DNA of 64,000 nt from Actinomycetota bacterium (lineage in GTDB: Bacteria; Actinomycetota; Acidimicrobiia; Acidimicrobiales; CADCSY01): contig SIRW01000019.1 in assembly GCA_004366205.1 (NCBI GenBank), forward strand, positions 1 to 64,000. Reading direction: 5' to 3'. Under the pieces are notes generated by a model. It ran no database searches, was not told the origin of the DNA, and saw only the letters and a list, made by a program, of their open reading frames with translations. Shown in pieces: positions 25,092-33,592 of the stretch (positions within the stretch are counted from its first letter, which is position 1; each line of letters opens with the position of its first letter). The position numbers were made by a program, and so were the translations under genes.

Positions 25092-25889
25092 ATGGACGCT
25101 CGCTCCTTCCTGGGCATGGAACCGGCCGGCGACGCCACGGCGTGGCGGCTGAAGGTGGTGCCGTCGATCTCGACCGGCGGCGGGTTCCTCTTCGGCGGCT
25201 GCGGGCTGGCCGCCGGCATCGTCGCCCTCGAGGCGGCCACCGGCCGGCCGCTCGTGTGGGCGACCGCCCAGTACCTGTCCTTCGCCCGCCCGCCGTCGGT
25301 GCTCGACATCGACGTCACGGTGCCGGTCGAGGGCCTGCGCACCAGCCAGGGCCGGGCCGTGATCCGCCACGGCGAGGAGGAGATCCTCACCGTGAACGCC
25401 GCCCTCGGCTCCCGGCCCCTCGAGGCCGAGGGCCAGTGGGCCGAACGCCCCGACGTCCCCCGCCCCGACCTGTGCGAACCCCGCGAGCTGTTCGACCACC
25501 ACGACGACACGATCATGTCCCGGGTCGAGATGCGCATGGCCGACGCCCGCCAGTACGACGAGCTCGACGGCACGCCGGGCACCGGCCGGTCGGCGGTGTG
25601 GGCCCGACTTCCCGACGTGCTCGAGCTGTCGGCGGCGTCGCTCGCGGTGCTCGGGGACTGGGTGCCGTTCGGCATCGGCCAGGCCTTGGGAGAGCGGGCC
25701 GGGGGCAACAGCCTCGACAACACCCTCCGGGTCGTGCGCATCGTGCCGACCGAGTGGATCCTGCTCGACATGCGGGTCCACGCCGTGGCCAACGGGTTCG
25801 GCCACGGCCTCGTGCACCTGTGGGCCGAGGACGGCACCCTGCTGGCCACCGCCAGCCAGACCGCCATCGTCCGCTACCACGACCGCTGA
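25092..25889 (+). CDS. TesB-like acyl-CoA thioesterase, double hotdog
   Basis: 265 aa. Two hotdog domains: the N-terminal one with STGGGFLFGGCGLAAGIVALEAATG and ATAQYLSFARPPSVLDIDV, the C-terminal one ending SLDNTLRVV, WILLDMRVHAVANGFGHG and ATASQTAIVR. The Asp/Gln/Thr-type catalytic residues of TesB sit in SLDNTLRV and ASQTAIVR. It hydrolyses acyl-CoA to fatty acid and CoA. The neighbours are an amidase and an F420 oxidoreductase, with no fixed operon. Confidence 0.82.
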   Translation: MDARSFLGMEPAGDATAWRLKVVPSISTGGGFLFGGCGLAAGIVALEAATGRPLVWATAQYLSFARPPSVLDIDVTVPVEGLRTSQGRAVIRHGEEEILTVNAALGSRPLEAEGQWAERPDVPRPDLCEPRELFDHHDDTIMSRVEMRMADARQYDELDGTPGTGRSAVWARLPDVLELSAASLAVLGDWVPFGIGQALGERAGGNSLDNTLRVVRIVPTEWILLDMRVHAVANGFGHGLVHLWAEDGTLLATASQTAIVRYHDR

Positions 25890-25946
25890 GGTGTCCGGCT
25901 CGGGCGGAGCCCCCACCGCGGCCGTGCGGTCGCGGTGGGCTCGCCC

Positions 25947-25952
25947 TAGGGT
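25947..25952 (+). promoter_or_regulatory. -10 box of a leaderless promoter (LLM gene)
   Basis: TAGGGT ends exactly 6 nt before the ATG at 25959, spacer GCGCGC, with no Shine-Dalgarno. Confidence 0.55.
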
Positions 25953-25958
25953 GCGCGC

Positions 25959-26927
25959 ATGGCCCGACACGGCATCACCATCCCCTTCGACGGCGTCCCG
26001 CTCGCCCAGCAGGGCGACTGGATCCGCGAGCTCGAGGACCTCGGCTACGACGACGCCTGGTCCAGCGAGGCCAACGGCACCGACGCCTTCACGCCGCTGG
26101 CGCTGACCGCCGCCTGGGCGCCGAGCCTGCGGCTGGGCTGCGCCATCGTCCCCGCCTACACGCGGGGTCCGGCGCTGCTCGCCCAGAGCGTGGCCGCCAT
26201 GGCCGAAGCGGCGCCCGGCCGGTTCCTGTTCGGGATCGGCACGTCGTCGAACGTCATCGTCGAGCGCTGGAACGGCATCCCGTTCCGGAACCCGTACCAG
26301 CGGGTGCGCGACACGATCCGGTTCCTGCGAGCGGCGCTGGCGGGCGAGAAGGTCAGCGGCGACTACGAGGGGTTCACGGTGAACGGGTTCCGCCTCGGCC
26401 GGGTGCCCGAGCAGTCCCCACCGATCCTCGTGGCCGCTCTGCGCTCGGGGATGCTGCGGCTCGCCGGCAGGGAGGGCGACGGCGCCATCATCAACTGGCT
26501 CTCCGCCGACGACGTGGCCACCGTCGCCCCGTACGTCCACGAGGGCGGGGAGGGCAAGGAGATCGTCGCCCGCATCTTCGTGTGCCCCTCCGAGGACGCG
26601 GAGGCCGTGCGCGCCATGGGCAAGATGGCCATCGCCGCGTACCTGAACGTGCCGGTGTACGCCGCGTTCCACGAGTGGCTCGGGCGGGGCGAGCGGCTGC
26701 AGGGGATGTGGGACGCCTGGAAGGCGGGCGACCGCAAGGCGGCCGTCGCCGCCATCCCCGACTCGGTCGTGGACGAGCTCATCGTGCACGGATCGCCCGA
26801 GGCGTGCCGGGAGCACATTCGCCGCTACATCGAGAACGGGGTCACCACCACGGCCCTCGCCGTCATGCCGTTCGGCGTCGACGTGCGCCAGGCCGTGCGC
26901 GACCTGTCGCCGTCGGCGGCGGGCTGA
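25959..26927 (+). CDS. LLM-class F420-dependent oxidoreductase
   Basis: 322 aa TIM-barrel enzyme of the luciferase-like monooxygenase class. Seen: GITIPFDGVPLAQQ at the start, YDDAWSSEANGTDAFTPLA, ALLAQSVAAMAEAAPGRFLFGIGTSS and PPILVAALRSGMLRLAGREGDGA, which are the F420/FMN phosphate- and deazaflavin-binding segments of the family. It presumably transfers hydride between F420 and an unknown substrate. It is 46% of a kind with the second LLM gene only in layout, not measured identity. It is followed at 26948-26967 by a weak 6-bp GC hairpin before the convergent menC. Confidence 0.85.
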   Translation: MARHGITIPFDGVPLAQQGDWIRELEDLGYDDAWSSEANGTDAFTPLALTAAWAPSLRLGCAIVPAYTRGPALLAQSVAAMAEAAPGRFLFGIGTSSNVIVERWNGIPFRNPYQRVRDTIRFLRAALAGEKVSGDYEGFTVNGFRLGRVPEQSPPILVAALRSGMLRLAGREGDGAIINWLSADDVATVAPYVHEGGEGKEIVARIFVCPSEDAEAVRAMGKMAIAAYLNVPVYAAFHEWLGRGERLQGMWDAWKAGDRKAAVAAIPDSVVDELIVHGSPEACREHIRRYIENGVTTTALAVMPFGVDVRQAVRDLSPSAAG

Positions 26928-26947
26928 CCGGCGCCGGGGCGACCAAC

Positions 26948-26967
26948 CGGGACTCGGCCGGGTCCCG
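26948..26967. terminator. Weak GC hairpin between convergent genes
   Basis: CGGGAC (26948-26953) pairs with GTCCCG (26962-26967) around an 8-nt loop. It lies in the 58-bp gap between the LLM and menC gene ends. No U-tract. Confidence 0.4.
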
Positions 26968-26985
26968 CTGGGGCGGATCCGGCCG

Positions 26986-28107
26986 TCAGCGGCGGAGCAG
27001 GACGCGCTCGCGGACGGCGCGCCGCAACACGTCCGGGCGGGGGGTGACCCCCAGGCCGGGGCCGGCCGGGACGGCCAGGCAGCCGTCGCCGCCGAGCTCG
27101 AACGGCTCGGTGAGGTCCTCGGCGAAGTAGCGGCTGGACGGGCCGAGGTCGGCCGGCAGGTTGCACTCCGGGACCGTGGCGAGGGCGAGCGCCGCCGCCC
27201 GGCCGATGCCGGTCTCGAGCATGCCGCCCACGAAGACGGCCATGCCGGCGCGGGCGGCCGCGCCGGCCACCCCCCGGGCGGCGACGAGGCCCCCGACCCG
27301 TCCCGGCTTCACGTTCACCACCCGGCACGCGCCCAGCCGCCCCGCCTCGGCGACCTCGACCTCCCCGGTGATGGACTCGTCCAGGCACACCGGCGTGCCG
27401 ATCGCCGCCGCCAGCTCAGCTAGCGCACCGAGCCCGGCCGCCGGCGCCAGCGGCTGCTCGACCATGGCCAGGCCGAGGCCGTCGAGCGCCCCCAGGCGAA
27501 CGGCGGCGTCGGAGGGCTCGTAGGACCCGTTGGCGTCGGCGCCGAGCACGACGTGCTCGCCGAGGGCGCGCCGGACGGCCGTCAGCGGCTCGACGTCCCA
27601 GCCCGGCGCGACCTTCAGCTTCACGCGGTGCTGGCCGGCGGTGACCGCCGACTTGGCCGCGGCCACCACGGCGGCCACGTCGCCGGTGACGCCGATCACG
27701 GCGCCGCTCGCCACCCGGTCACGGCACCCCCCGAGCCGCGCCGCGAGCGGGACGCCCCAGGATCGGCACGCGGCGTCGAGCAGCGCCGTGTCGAGCGCGG
27801 CGGCCGCCATCGGGCCCGCCGGGGCCGGCCCCGACCGGGGGTCGAGGAGGGCGGGCACGAGCCGGTCGCGCAGGTCGGCCCAGGCGGTGGCCGTGGTCTC
27901 GGCGGCGTAGCCCGCCACCGGGAGGGCGGCGCACTCGCCCCAGCCCTCGACGTCGCCGGCGGTGACCACCCGCACCAGGACGACGTCCCGGTCGGCCAGC
28001 TCGCCCCACGCCGTGCGGAACGGGGCGCGCAGCGGCAGGCTCGCCCGGACGAGCTCGACCGCCCGGACCTCGGGGTGAGGCACGCCACCGGCGGGTGCGG
28101 GACTCAC
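26986..28107 (-). CDS. menC: o-Succinylbenzoate synthase (enolase superfamily)
   Basis: 373 aa. The enolase-superfamily residues are visible: KxK as VKLKV, metal ligands in LGADANGS (Asp), MVEQPLAP (Glu) and VCLDESI (Asp/Glu), and the base Lys in VNVKPGRVGG; GGMLETGIGRAAALALA is typical of MenC/NSAR proteins. It would dehydrate SHCHC to o-succinylbenzoate in menaquinone synthesis. N-succinylamino-acid racemase activity is the known alternative in this group. The GTG start overlaps the upstream LapA-like stop by four bases. No other men gene is in the window. Confidence 0.82.
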   Translation of the reverse strand: MSPAPAGGVPHPEVRAVELVRASLPLRAPFRTAWGELADRDVVLVRVVTAGDVEGWGECAALPVAGYAAETTATAWADLRDRLVPALLDPRSGPAPAGPMAAAALDTALLDAACRSWGVPLAARLGGCRDRVASGAVIGVTGDVAAVVAAAKSAVTAGQHRVKLKVAPGWDVEPLTAVRRALGEHVVLGADANGSYEPSDAAVRLGALDGLGLAMVEQPLAPAAGLGALAELAAAIGTPVCLDESITGEVEVAEAGRLGACRVVNVKPGRVGGLVAARGVAGAAARAGMAVFVGGMLETGIGRAAALALATVPECNLPADLGPSSRYFAEDLTEPFELGGDGCLAVPAGPGLGVTPRPDVLRRAVRERVLLRR

Positions 28108-28352
28108 TTGTGGCGGGTCCGCTGCCAGCGCCAGAGCCGGTCAGCGAGCGCGCCGAGCACGGCCGCGAGCACGAGCGCCCAGACCATCGGCAGCTCGGCG
28201 CTGGTGACCAGGAACTCGACGGTGACCTGGTGGCGGTTCGCGAGCACGAAGGCGACGATCAGGATCACGACCACGGCGAAGGCGGCGAGCCGGGCGATGC
28301 GACGCTTCTCCTCGGGTGACCGGCCCCTGGCTCCGGACGGCGTGGGTTCCAT
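28104..28352 (-). CDS. LapA/DUF1049-like small membrane protein
   Basis: 82 aa with two hydrophobic helices (LAAFAVVVILIVAFVLANR and MVWALVLAAVLGALADRLW) joined by HQVTVEFLVTSAELP, the LapA/DUF1049 pattern. It ends in a basic tail. A ribosome site precedes ATG 28352. It overlaps menC by four bases, so the two are translated together. The role of the family in membrane or LPS-like assembly control is known only from Gram-negatives. Confidence 0.82.
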   Translation of the reverse strand: MEPTPSGARGRSPEEKRRIARLAAFAVVVILIVAFVLANRHQVTVEFLVTSAELPMVWALVLAAVLGALADRLWRWQRTRHK

Positions 28353-28359
28353 GGCTCCA

Positions 28360-29427
28360 TCATCCCCCGTCGGGACCGGCTGCTGCGGCCCGTAGGTGAC
28401 CGGCGAGGTCCTCCAGCCGGCTGCGGGCGTTGAGGCCGCTGGTCGAGGGCATGAGGTAGGCGGGGACGCCGCCGAGCCGCCACTCCTGCCAGCCGGGCTG
28501 CGCGGCCGGGTCGACCGCGGCCCGCCACCCCGCCATGCCGACGAAGCAGACCGCCGCGGGGCGGAGCCACGCCACGAGCCGCTCGACCCGCCGCAGCCCC
28601 TGGCGGTACTCGCCGGCGGTGAGCTCGGACGCGGTCGTGGTGGCCCGCTTGACGAGGTCGGTCATGCCCACGCCGTGCGCCACCAGCGCGTGGCGGGCGT
28701 CCCGGTCGCGGCTGACGAGCCCGGCCGCCATCGCGGCCGGCCAGAAGCGGTTGCCGGGCCGGGCGTAGCCGACGCCGGCGTCGGCGGCGTACAGGCTCGG
28801 GTTGAGCCCGCACACCAGGAGGCGCATCCCCGCTCCGACCGTGTCCGCCAGCGAGCGCAGCCGCCGGGCCCGGACCCGCAGCGTCCGGCCCACCGCCACG
28901 TCGAGGACCCGGAAGCCGGCACCCACGACGACGTCGACGAGCCGGTCCGGCTCCCACAGCGAGAAGAGGCGACCGGGCAGGTCGTCGTCGCTGACGAAGC
29001 TGCCCTGCCCGCCGAACACCGTCAGGTCGACCAGCGCGCCCACCTCCACGGCGTGGTGCAGCTCGGCCAGGGCCAGGGGCAGCCGCTCGTGCGGGAGGTG
29101 CTGGTGGCACTTGCTCGCCCACGCGGCGGCGACCGCGCGCCGCCGGAACGGCAGCGCCTCGACGTCGGCCTGCACCCGCCACGCGTGCGGGGCGCGGTCG
29201 GGCACGAGGTCGAGCATGGCCCCGCTCACGTCGAGCGCGACCACGGGCTCGCCGAGGAGCGGCGTGTACAGCCCCGGCCCGCACCCCAGGTCGAGGCGGA
29301 CGCCGAGCGGTGCGCCGGCAGTCGCCGCGGCCAGGGTGCGGGCGCGCTGGGTCCCCCGGGCCGAGCGGCGCTCGAGGTAGCGCCGGGCGTGGGCGTCGTA
29401 GACCTCGACGGTGCGACGGTCCGCCAC
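28360..29427 (-). CDS. Fusion: class I SAM methyltransferase and Mug-type mismatch DNA glycosylase
   Basis: 355 aa from a GTG at 29427. Residues 1-195 form a class I methyltransferase: VRLDLGCGPGLY (motif I at about 44-54), VVALDVSGAML, QADVEALPF. Residues about 202-345 form a Mug/TDG-type uracil glycosylase: LLVCGLNPSLYAADAGVGY with the active-site Asn at 209, PGNRFWPA, and the closing loop MPSTSGLNAR (326-335). There is no stop or frame break between the halves. The glycosylase removes uracil or thymine from G mismatches; the methyltransferase substrate is unknown, and its sequence does not show a DNA-methylase catalytic motif. Fusion could couple base repair with a tRNA, rRNA or DNA methylation step. 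Confidence 0.82.
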   Translation of the reverse strand: MADRRTVEVYDAHARRYLERRSARGTQRARTLAAATAGAPLGVRLDLGCGPGLYTPLLGEPVVALDVSGAMLDLVPDRAPHAWRVQADVEALPFRRRAVAAAWASKCHQHLPHERLPLALAELHHAVEVGALVDLTVFGGQGSFVSDDDLPGRLFSLWEPDRLVDVVVGAGFRVLDVAVGRTLRVRARRLRSLADTVGAGMRLLVCGLNPSLYAADAGVGYARPGNRFWPAAMAAGLVSRDRDARHALVAHGVGMTDLVKRATTTASELTAGEYRQGLRRVERLVAWLRPAAVCFVGMAGWRAAVDPAAQPGWQEWRLGGVPAYLMPSTSGLNARSRLEDLAGHLRAAAAGPDGG

Positions 29428-29438
29428 GACGGCCCCTG

Positions 29439-31226
29439 CTACCGGGCGCCCATGCCGCCCCCGCCCCCGCCGCCGCCCCCGCCACCCGAGAACCCGCCGC
29501 CCCCGCCGGAGCCGGACGACTTGGGCGCGAAAGCGGCGCGGGTCTCGGCGGCGAAGCTGATGGCGATCGAGCCGATCGAGCCGAACCCGGCCATGGTCCG
29601 CGGCATCCCGCCGCCGATCCCGGCCGGAGCGGGTGCCGGCGCGCGGTACCAGGGGGCGAAGCCCGAGGCCGGGTCGGTGACCGCGGGCACCCGCAAGGCC
29701 AGGCCGCGCGTGAGCTCGTCGGCGACGCCCAGAGCGACCGCGTACACGAGGTAGCGCTCGTAGAGCACCAGGTGACCGATCGGCGCGTCGTCGAGCGTCG
29801 AGAAGTCCCGCAGGAATCGGCGCATTGCCTCCCACTGGGCGGCCCGGCGGGCCCCGGCCGGGGTGCGCTGGCGGAGCAGGGGGCTGGCCGCGGCCTGGCC
29901 GGCCCCCGCGAGCAGGGGCACGGCGCCGGCGAGCACCTCGCGGCCGAGCAGGACGATGCCGGCCAGCACGAGGCCGGCGGCCAGCCCCCCGTTCAGCGCG
30001 ATGTGGGCGCCCCGGTGCTCCAGGTACCGGCGAGCCTTGACCTCCCGGGTGACGCTGCGCTGGAACTCGCGCCAGAACGCCTGGGCGCGCTTGGCGTTGC
30101 GGTTCCCCCACGCGACGAACTCCGACTGGCTGACGGGGTCACCCGCCGCGAAGAGCTGGGTGAGGGCGCGCTGCTCGTAGGGAAGCAGCGGGTCCGGCGC
30201 CGTGCCCGGGCGGCGGTCCTCGGACCGGGCGCGGCTGAACCGCCACTCGACCTTGTCGCTGCGCAGCAGCCGCGGCGAGCGCTCCTCGGTGATGACCAGG
30301 TGGCCCCGCTGGGCCAGGTCGACGAGCGTGGCCGCGAAGGCCAGCGGTGGCACCTTCCCGAACCCGAGCAGCCCCACCGCCACCGCCGGCGGGTCGTCGA
30401 TTGGGTCCCGCCAGTACTCGCCGACATCGGCGGGGGCCGGCGGCTCCTTGCCCCAGCGGCGCCACAGCGCCACGAACCCGGCGACGCCCGCGATCCCGGC
30501 CAGCACGGCGACCACCGAGAGGACGCGGGTCTGCCGGCGCTGGCGGTTGGCGGCGTCGGCCAGGCGCTGCTCCTCGGCGAGGATCGCCGGCAGGCGCTCG
30601 CCCCCCGCCGGCGCGACGGTGAACGCACCGGCGGGCACGGCGACGCGTCCCTCGACGAAGGTGCGAGCCGGGACGGGGGCCACGTCGAAGGTCACCACCC
30701 GGCCCTCCGGGCGGACGACGCCGTGGCGCGGCCCGTGGGCCCATGCCCGGACGCCCTCGCCGTCACCGGGGACCGTCAGCGTCACGTCGAGCTGCCGGAT
30801 GCCGGGGTGGTCCGTGCCGACCCACTGCCAGTGCAGCTCACCCACGTCGGGGCCGACCCGGGCGGCGCCCAGCACCCGGTACGACACGGTGAAGGTGCGG
30901 GTCTCGTCGGTGGCGCGAAAGCTCCACTCGAGGCTGGCGGGGTCGGCGATCAGGAGGGGGAGGGGCTCGCCGTGCTCGGTGACCTCGACGTCGACCACCT
31001 CGTACCAGTCCCCGGGCGGGATCGAGCGCGTCCCGACGGTGAACGACCCGTCGAACCGGTACGTGATGTGCTCGGCGACGTGCATGGTGCCGTCGGGCTC
31101 CAGCGTCGCCTCGACCGAGAACCGCCGGATCTCGAAGGACTTCGCCTGCGCGCCGGGCGCGGCGAGCCCGACCAGGCCGAGCAGGACCAGCCCGACCGCC
31201 AGCCCGAGCCCCGCCCGGCGCGTCAC
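29439..31226 (-). CDS. DUF2207 membrane protein with poly-Gly tail
   Basis: 595 aa. A signal peptide (residues 1-28, ending AQAKS) precedes an extracytoplasmic beta domain ([26 protein letters not shown] in broken form), then a membrane helix ([20 protein letters not shown], about 230-250), a cytosolic winged-helix-like segment ([23 protein letters not shown]), two more helices, and a C-terminal Gly-only run of 11 residues before MGAR. This is the complete DUF2207 layout. Function unknown. The start overlaps the SDR stop by four bases. Confidence 0.85.
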   Translation of the reverse strand: MTRRAGLGLAVGLVLLGLVGLAAPGAQAKSFEIRRFSVEATLEPDGTMHVAEHITYRFDGSFTVGTRSIPPGDWYEVVDVEVTEHGEPLPLLIADPASLEWSFRATDETRTFTVSYRVLGAARVGPDVGELHWQWVGTDHPGIRQLDVTLTVPGDGEGVRAWAHGPRHGVVRPEGRVVTFDVAPVPARTFVEGRVAVPAGAFTVAPAGGERLPAILAEEQRLADAANRQRRQTRVLSVVAVLAGIAGVAGFVALWRRWGKEPPAPADVGEYWRDPIDDPPAVAVGLLGFGKVPPLAFAATLVDLAQRGHLVITEERSPRLLRSDKVEWRFSRARSEDRRPGTAPDPLLPYEQRALTQLFAAGDPVSQSEFVAWGNRNAKRAQAFWREFQRSVTREVKARRYLEHRGAHIALNGGLAAGLVLAGIVLLGREVLAGAVPLLAGAGQAAASPLLRQRTPAGARRAAQWEAMRRFLRDFSTLDDAPIGHLVLYERYLVYAVALGVADELTRGLALRVPAVTDPASGFAPWYRAPAPAPAGIGGGMPRTMAGFGSIGSIAISFAAETRAAFAPKSSGSGGGGGFSGGGGGGGGGGGMGAR

Positions 31227-32029
31227 CGCAGCGCGCCGATCCGGGCCTGCAGGCGGCGCATCCCGGCCAGCCACCGGTCGCGGTCGTCGGCCTTGCGGCG
31301 CACGTACTCGGCGACCTCGGGGTGGGGGAGGATGAGGAACCGCTCCTCGGCGAGTCCGCGCACGACGGCCTCGGCGACCTCCTCGGGCTCGAGAGCGGCG
31401 CCGGACGCGAGGACGGCGGACGCACCCGGGTCGCCGGCGGCGTGGCCTCCCAGCAGCATCGGGGTCCTCACCCCCTGGGGACAGAGGCACGACACCTTGA
31501 TCCCGGCGTCGCCGTGGGTGATGGCCAGCCACTCGGCCAGAGCCACGGCGGCGTGCTTGGTGACGGTGTAGGGAGCCGAGCCGATCTGGGTGAGCAGGCC
31601 GGCGGCCGACGCGGTCTGGAGCAGGTAGCCCTCGCCCCGGGCGAGCATGCCGGGCAGCACGGCCCGGGCGGCGAACACGTGGGCCAGCACGTTGATGCGC
31701 CAGATGCGGTCCCACTCCTCGTCCGGGACCTCCACGCCGCCCCCGGTGGCGATCCCCGCGTTGGAGCAGAACAGGTCGATCGGGCCGTGGTCGGCCTCTG
31801 TGCGCTCGACGAGGCGCCGGACGTCGGCTTCGACGGAGACGTCGGTCGCCACCGCCGTCGCCGTCCCGCCGGCGGCGTCGATCTCGCCGGCCACGGTGGC
31901 GGCGCCGTCGCCGTCGAGGTCGGCGACCACGACCGCCCTCGCCCCCTCGGCGGCGAAGCGGCGGGCCATCGCCCGCCCGATCCCGCTCGCCGCACCCGTC
32001 ACGACTACGACCTTGCCAGCCAGCTCCAT
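31223..32029 (-). CDS. Short-chain dehydrogenase/reductase
   Basis: 268 aa. Cofactor loop [16 protein letters not shown] in VVADLDGDG favours NAD(H), then the NAG motif LFCSNAGIA, catalytic Ser in LLQTASAAG and Tyr/Lys in YTVTKHA. The C-terminal extension ([19 protein letters not shown]) is usual in this SDR branch. Substrate unknown. TACGAT (32038-32043, minus strand) stands 8 nt before the ATG. Confidence 0.88.
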   Translation of the reverse strand: MELAGKVVVVTGAASGIGRAMARRFAAEGARAVVVADLDGDGAATVAGEIDAAGGTATAVATDVSVEADVRRLVERTEADHGPIDLFCSNAGIATGGGVEVPDEEWDRIWRINVLAHVFAARAVLPGMLARGEGYLLQTASAAGLLTQIGSAPYTVTKHAAVALAEWLAITHGDAGIKVSCLCPQGVRTPMLLGGHAAGDPGASAVLASGAALEPEEVAEAVVRGLAEERFLILPHPEVAEYVRRKADDRDRWLAGMRRLQARIGALR

Positions 32030-32190
32030 GACCGCCGATCGTAGGGTCAGGCGGTCCCACCGTCTCGTCCGGTCTCGGTGCGGGCCCGGGCCTCGGACGT
32101 ACCGCCCAGGAGCGGACACTCCGGGACAACCTGTAGCGGGATCGCGCGCTGGGTGTTCGATGGGGAGTGGTCGCGGGTAGCGACTGACCC

Positions 32191-33423
32191 ATGCAGGGTG
32201 GGGCTCGTCCCGGAACGGTGCTCGTGGTCGAGGACGACCCGAAGATGGTGCGCCTGCTGCGGCTCGCCCTCGAGCCGGAGGGCTGGACCGTGGTCGTGGC
32301 CGCCGACCTCGCCGCCGCCCGCCGGGTCGACCTCGCCGCGGTCGACGCCGTCGTGCTCGACCGCAACCTGCCCGACGGGGACGGCACCGAGCTGCTGGAT
32401 GAGCTGGACGCGGCGGCTCCCCACGCCACCGTGGTGGTGCACTCCACCATCGACGACGAGCGCCGGCCCGCCGAGGTCCCCTTCGTCGACAAGGGCGACG
32501 TGTTCACGCTCCTCGAGCTGCTGGGCGCCCGTGACGCCAGCGGCGACCCCCAGCTCGAGATCGCCGGGATGCTGCGCGCCGACGCGGGGGCGCTGGCCGC
32601 CGACTGGGCCGAGCTCTGCCGGTGGGACCCCATGCTGCCGCCCGACAGCCGGCCCGCCATCGCTCCGGCGGTGATCGACGCCATCGTGTCGGCCATCGGC
32701 CGGCCCCAGCCGCTCGGCTGGGGGCCCGACCCCGAGGTCGAGCAGGTCGTCGAGGCCTTCGCCATGTCGGCGCCCTCGATCGACGAGGCGATCGAGCAGC
32801 TCGTCTGCTTGCGGGACGCCGCCACCCGCCGCCTGGGGGACCGGGTCCCGGCCGAGGAGGCTGCCGAGTCGTGGTCCCGGCTGCACATGCTCATCGACCG
32901 CTGCATCGGGATCGCCGCCCAACGCCACACCGAGCGGTTGCGGGAGGAGGCGCTCACCGACCCGCTGACCCGGCTGCCGAACCGTCGGGCGCTCGACCGC
33001 CAGCTGCGGCGGGAGTGCGCCCGCGGCGCCCGCTACGACCGGCGCTTCACGGTGGTGGTGATCGACCTCGACGGCCTGAAGGCGGTCAACGACCGCCACG
33101 GCCACCCGGCCGGGGACGCGCACCTGCGCCGGCTCGCCGACGCCCTGGGCCGGCACCTCCGGGCGGGGGACACCGCCTTTCGGATCGGCGGCGACGAGTT
33201 CGCCGTGCTGCTGCCCGAGACCACCGCGGACCAGGCCGCCTCGTTGCTCGACCGGCCGCGGGGCGGCGGGGCGCCGCCGTTCAGCTGGGGCGCCGCCACG
33301 TTCCCCGACGACGCCACCGATCCCGAGCGGCTGCTGGCCGCGGCCGACGACCGGCTCCTCGCCCAGCGCGCCGCCCGCACCGTCGACCTCCGCGAGTCCG
33401 GCACGCCCCACCGCCGCGCCTGA
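32191..33423 (+). CDS. Response-regulator diguanylate cyclase
   Basis: 410 aa. Receiver domain (8-115): acidic pair E14 D15, phospho-acceptor D57 in VVLDRNLP, Lys101 in FVDKGD. A helical middle region (120-250) is followed by the GGDEF domain (255-400): [31 protein letters not shown] and an intact GGDEF at 333-337. An RxxD inhibitory site (324-327) lies five residues before it, so cyclic-di-GMP product inhibition is likely. No EAL domain. The kinase partner is not adjacent. Confidence 0.9.
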   Translation: MQGGARPGTVLVVEDDPKMVRLLRLALEPEGWTVVVAADLAAARRVDLAAVDAVVLDRNLPDGDGTELLDELDAAAPHATVVVHSTIDDERRPAEVPFVDKGDVFTLLELLGARDASGDPQLEIAGMLRADAGALAADWAELCRWDPMLPPDSRPAIAPAVIDAIVSAIGRPQPLGWGPDPEVEQVVEAFAMSAPSIDEAIEQLVCLRDAATRRLGDRVPAEEAAESWSRLHMLIDRCIGIAAQRHTERLREEALTDPLTRLPNRRALDRQLRRECARGARYDRRFTVVVIDLDGLKAVNDRHGHPAGDAHLRRLADALGRHLRAGDTAFRIGGDEFAVLLPETTADQAASLLDRPRGGGAPPFSWGAATFPDDATDPERLLAAADDRLLAQRAARTVDLRESGTPHRRA

Positions 33424-33447
33424 CCGGCGCGCCGGCCCCACCACCTC

Positions 33448-33560
33448 GTTCTGGGGGGTGCGTGTCCCGCGGTGGTGAGACCTGGGCTCCCCAGAACCGG
33501 GCGTTGGTCGTTCTGGGGGGTGCGTGTCCCGCGGTGGTGAGACCTGGGCCCCCCAGAACC
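33448..33560. repeat. TTCTGGG-family hairpin, two tandem copies at 62-bp period
   Basis: Unit 1 is 33448-33498 and unit 2 is 33510-33560; they begin exactly 62 bp apart and differ by one base (T at 33488 versus C). Each folds with TTCTGGGG...CCCCAGAA arms; unit 2 reaches 10 bp. The centre (GTCCCGC/GTGAGAC) is a decayed version of the GGTCTC/GAGACC inner stem seen in other copies. It lies between the convergent ends of the diguanylate cyclase and an LLM gene. Confidence 0.85.
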
Positions 33561-33592
33561 GGGAGTTGGGTGGGGGCTGGCGGCTGGGGCGG

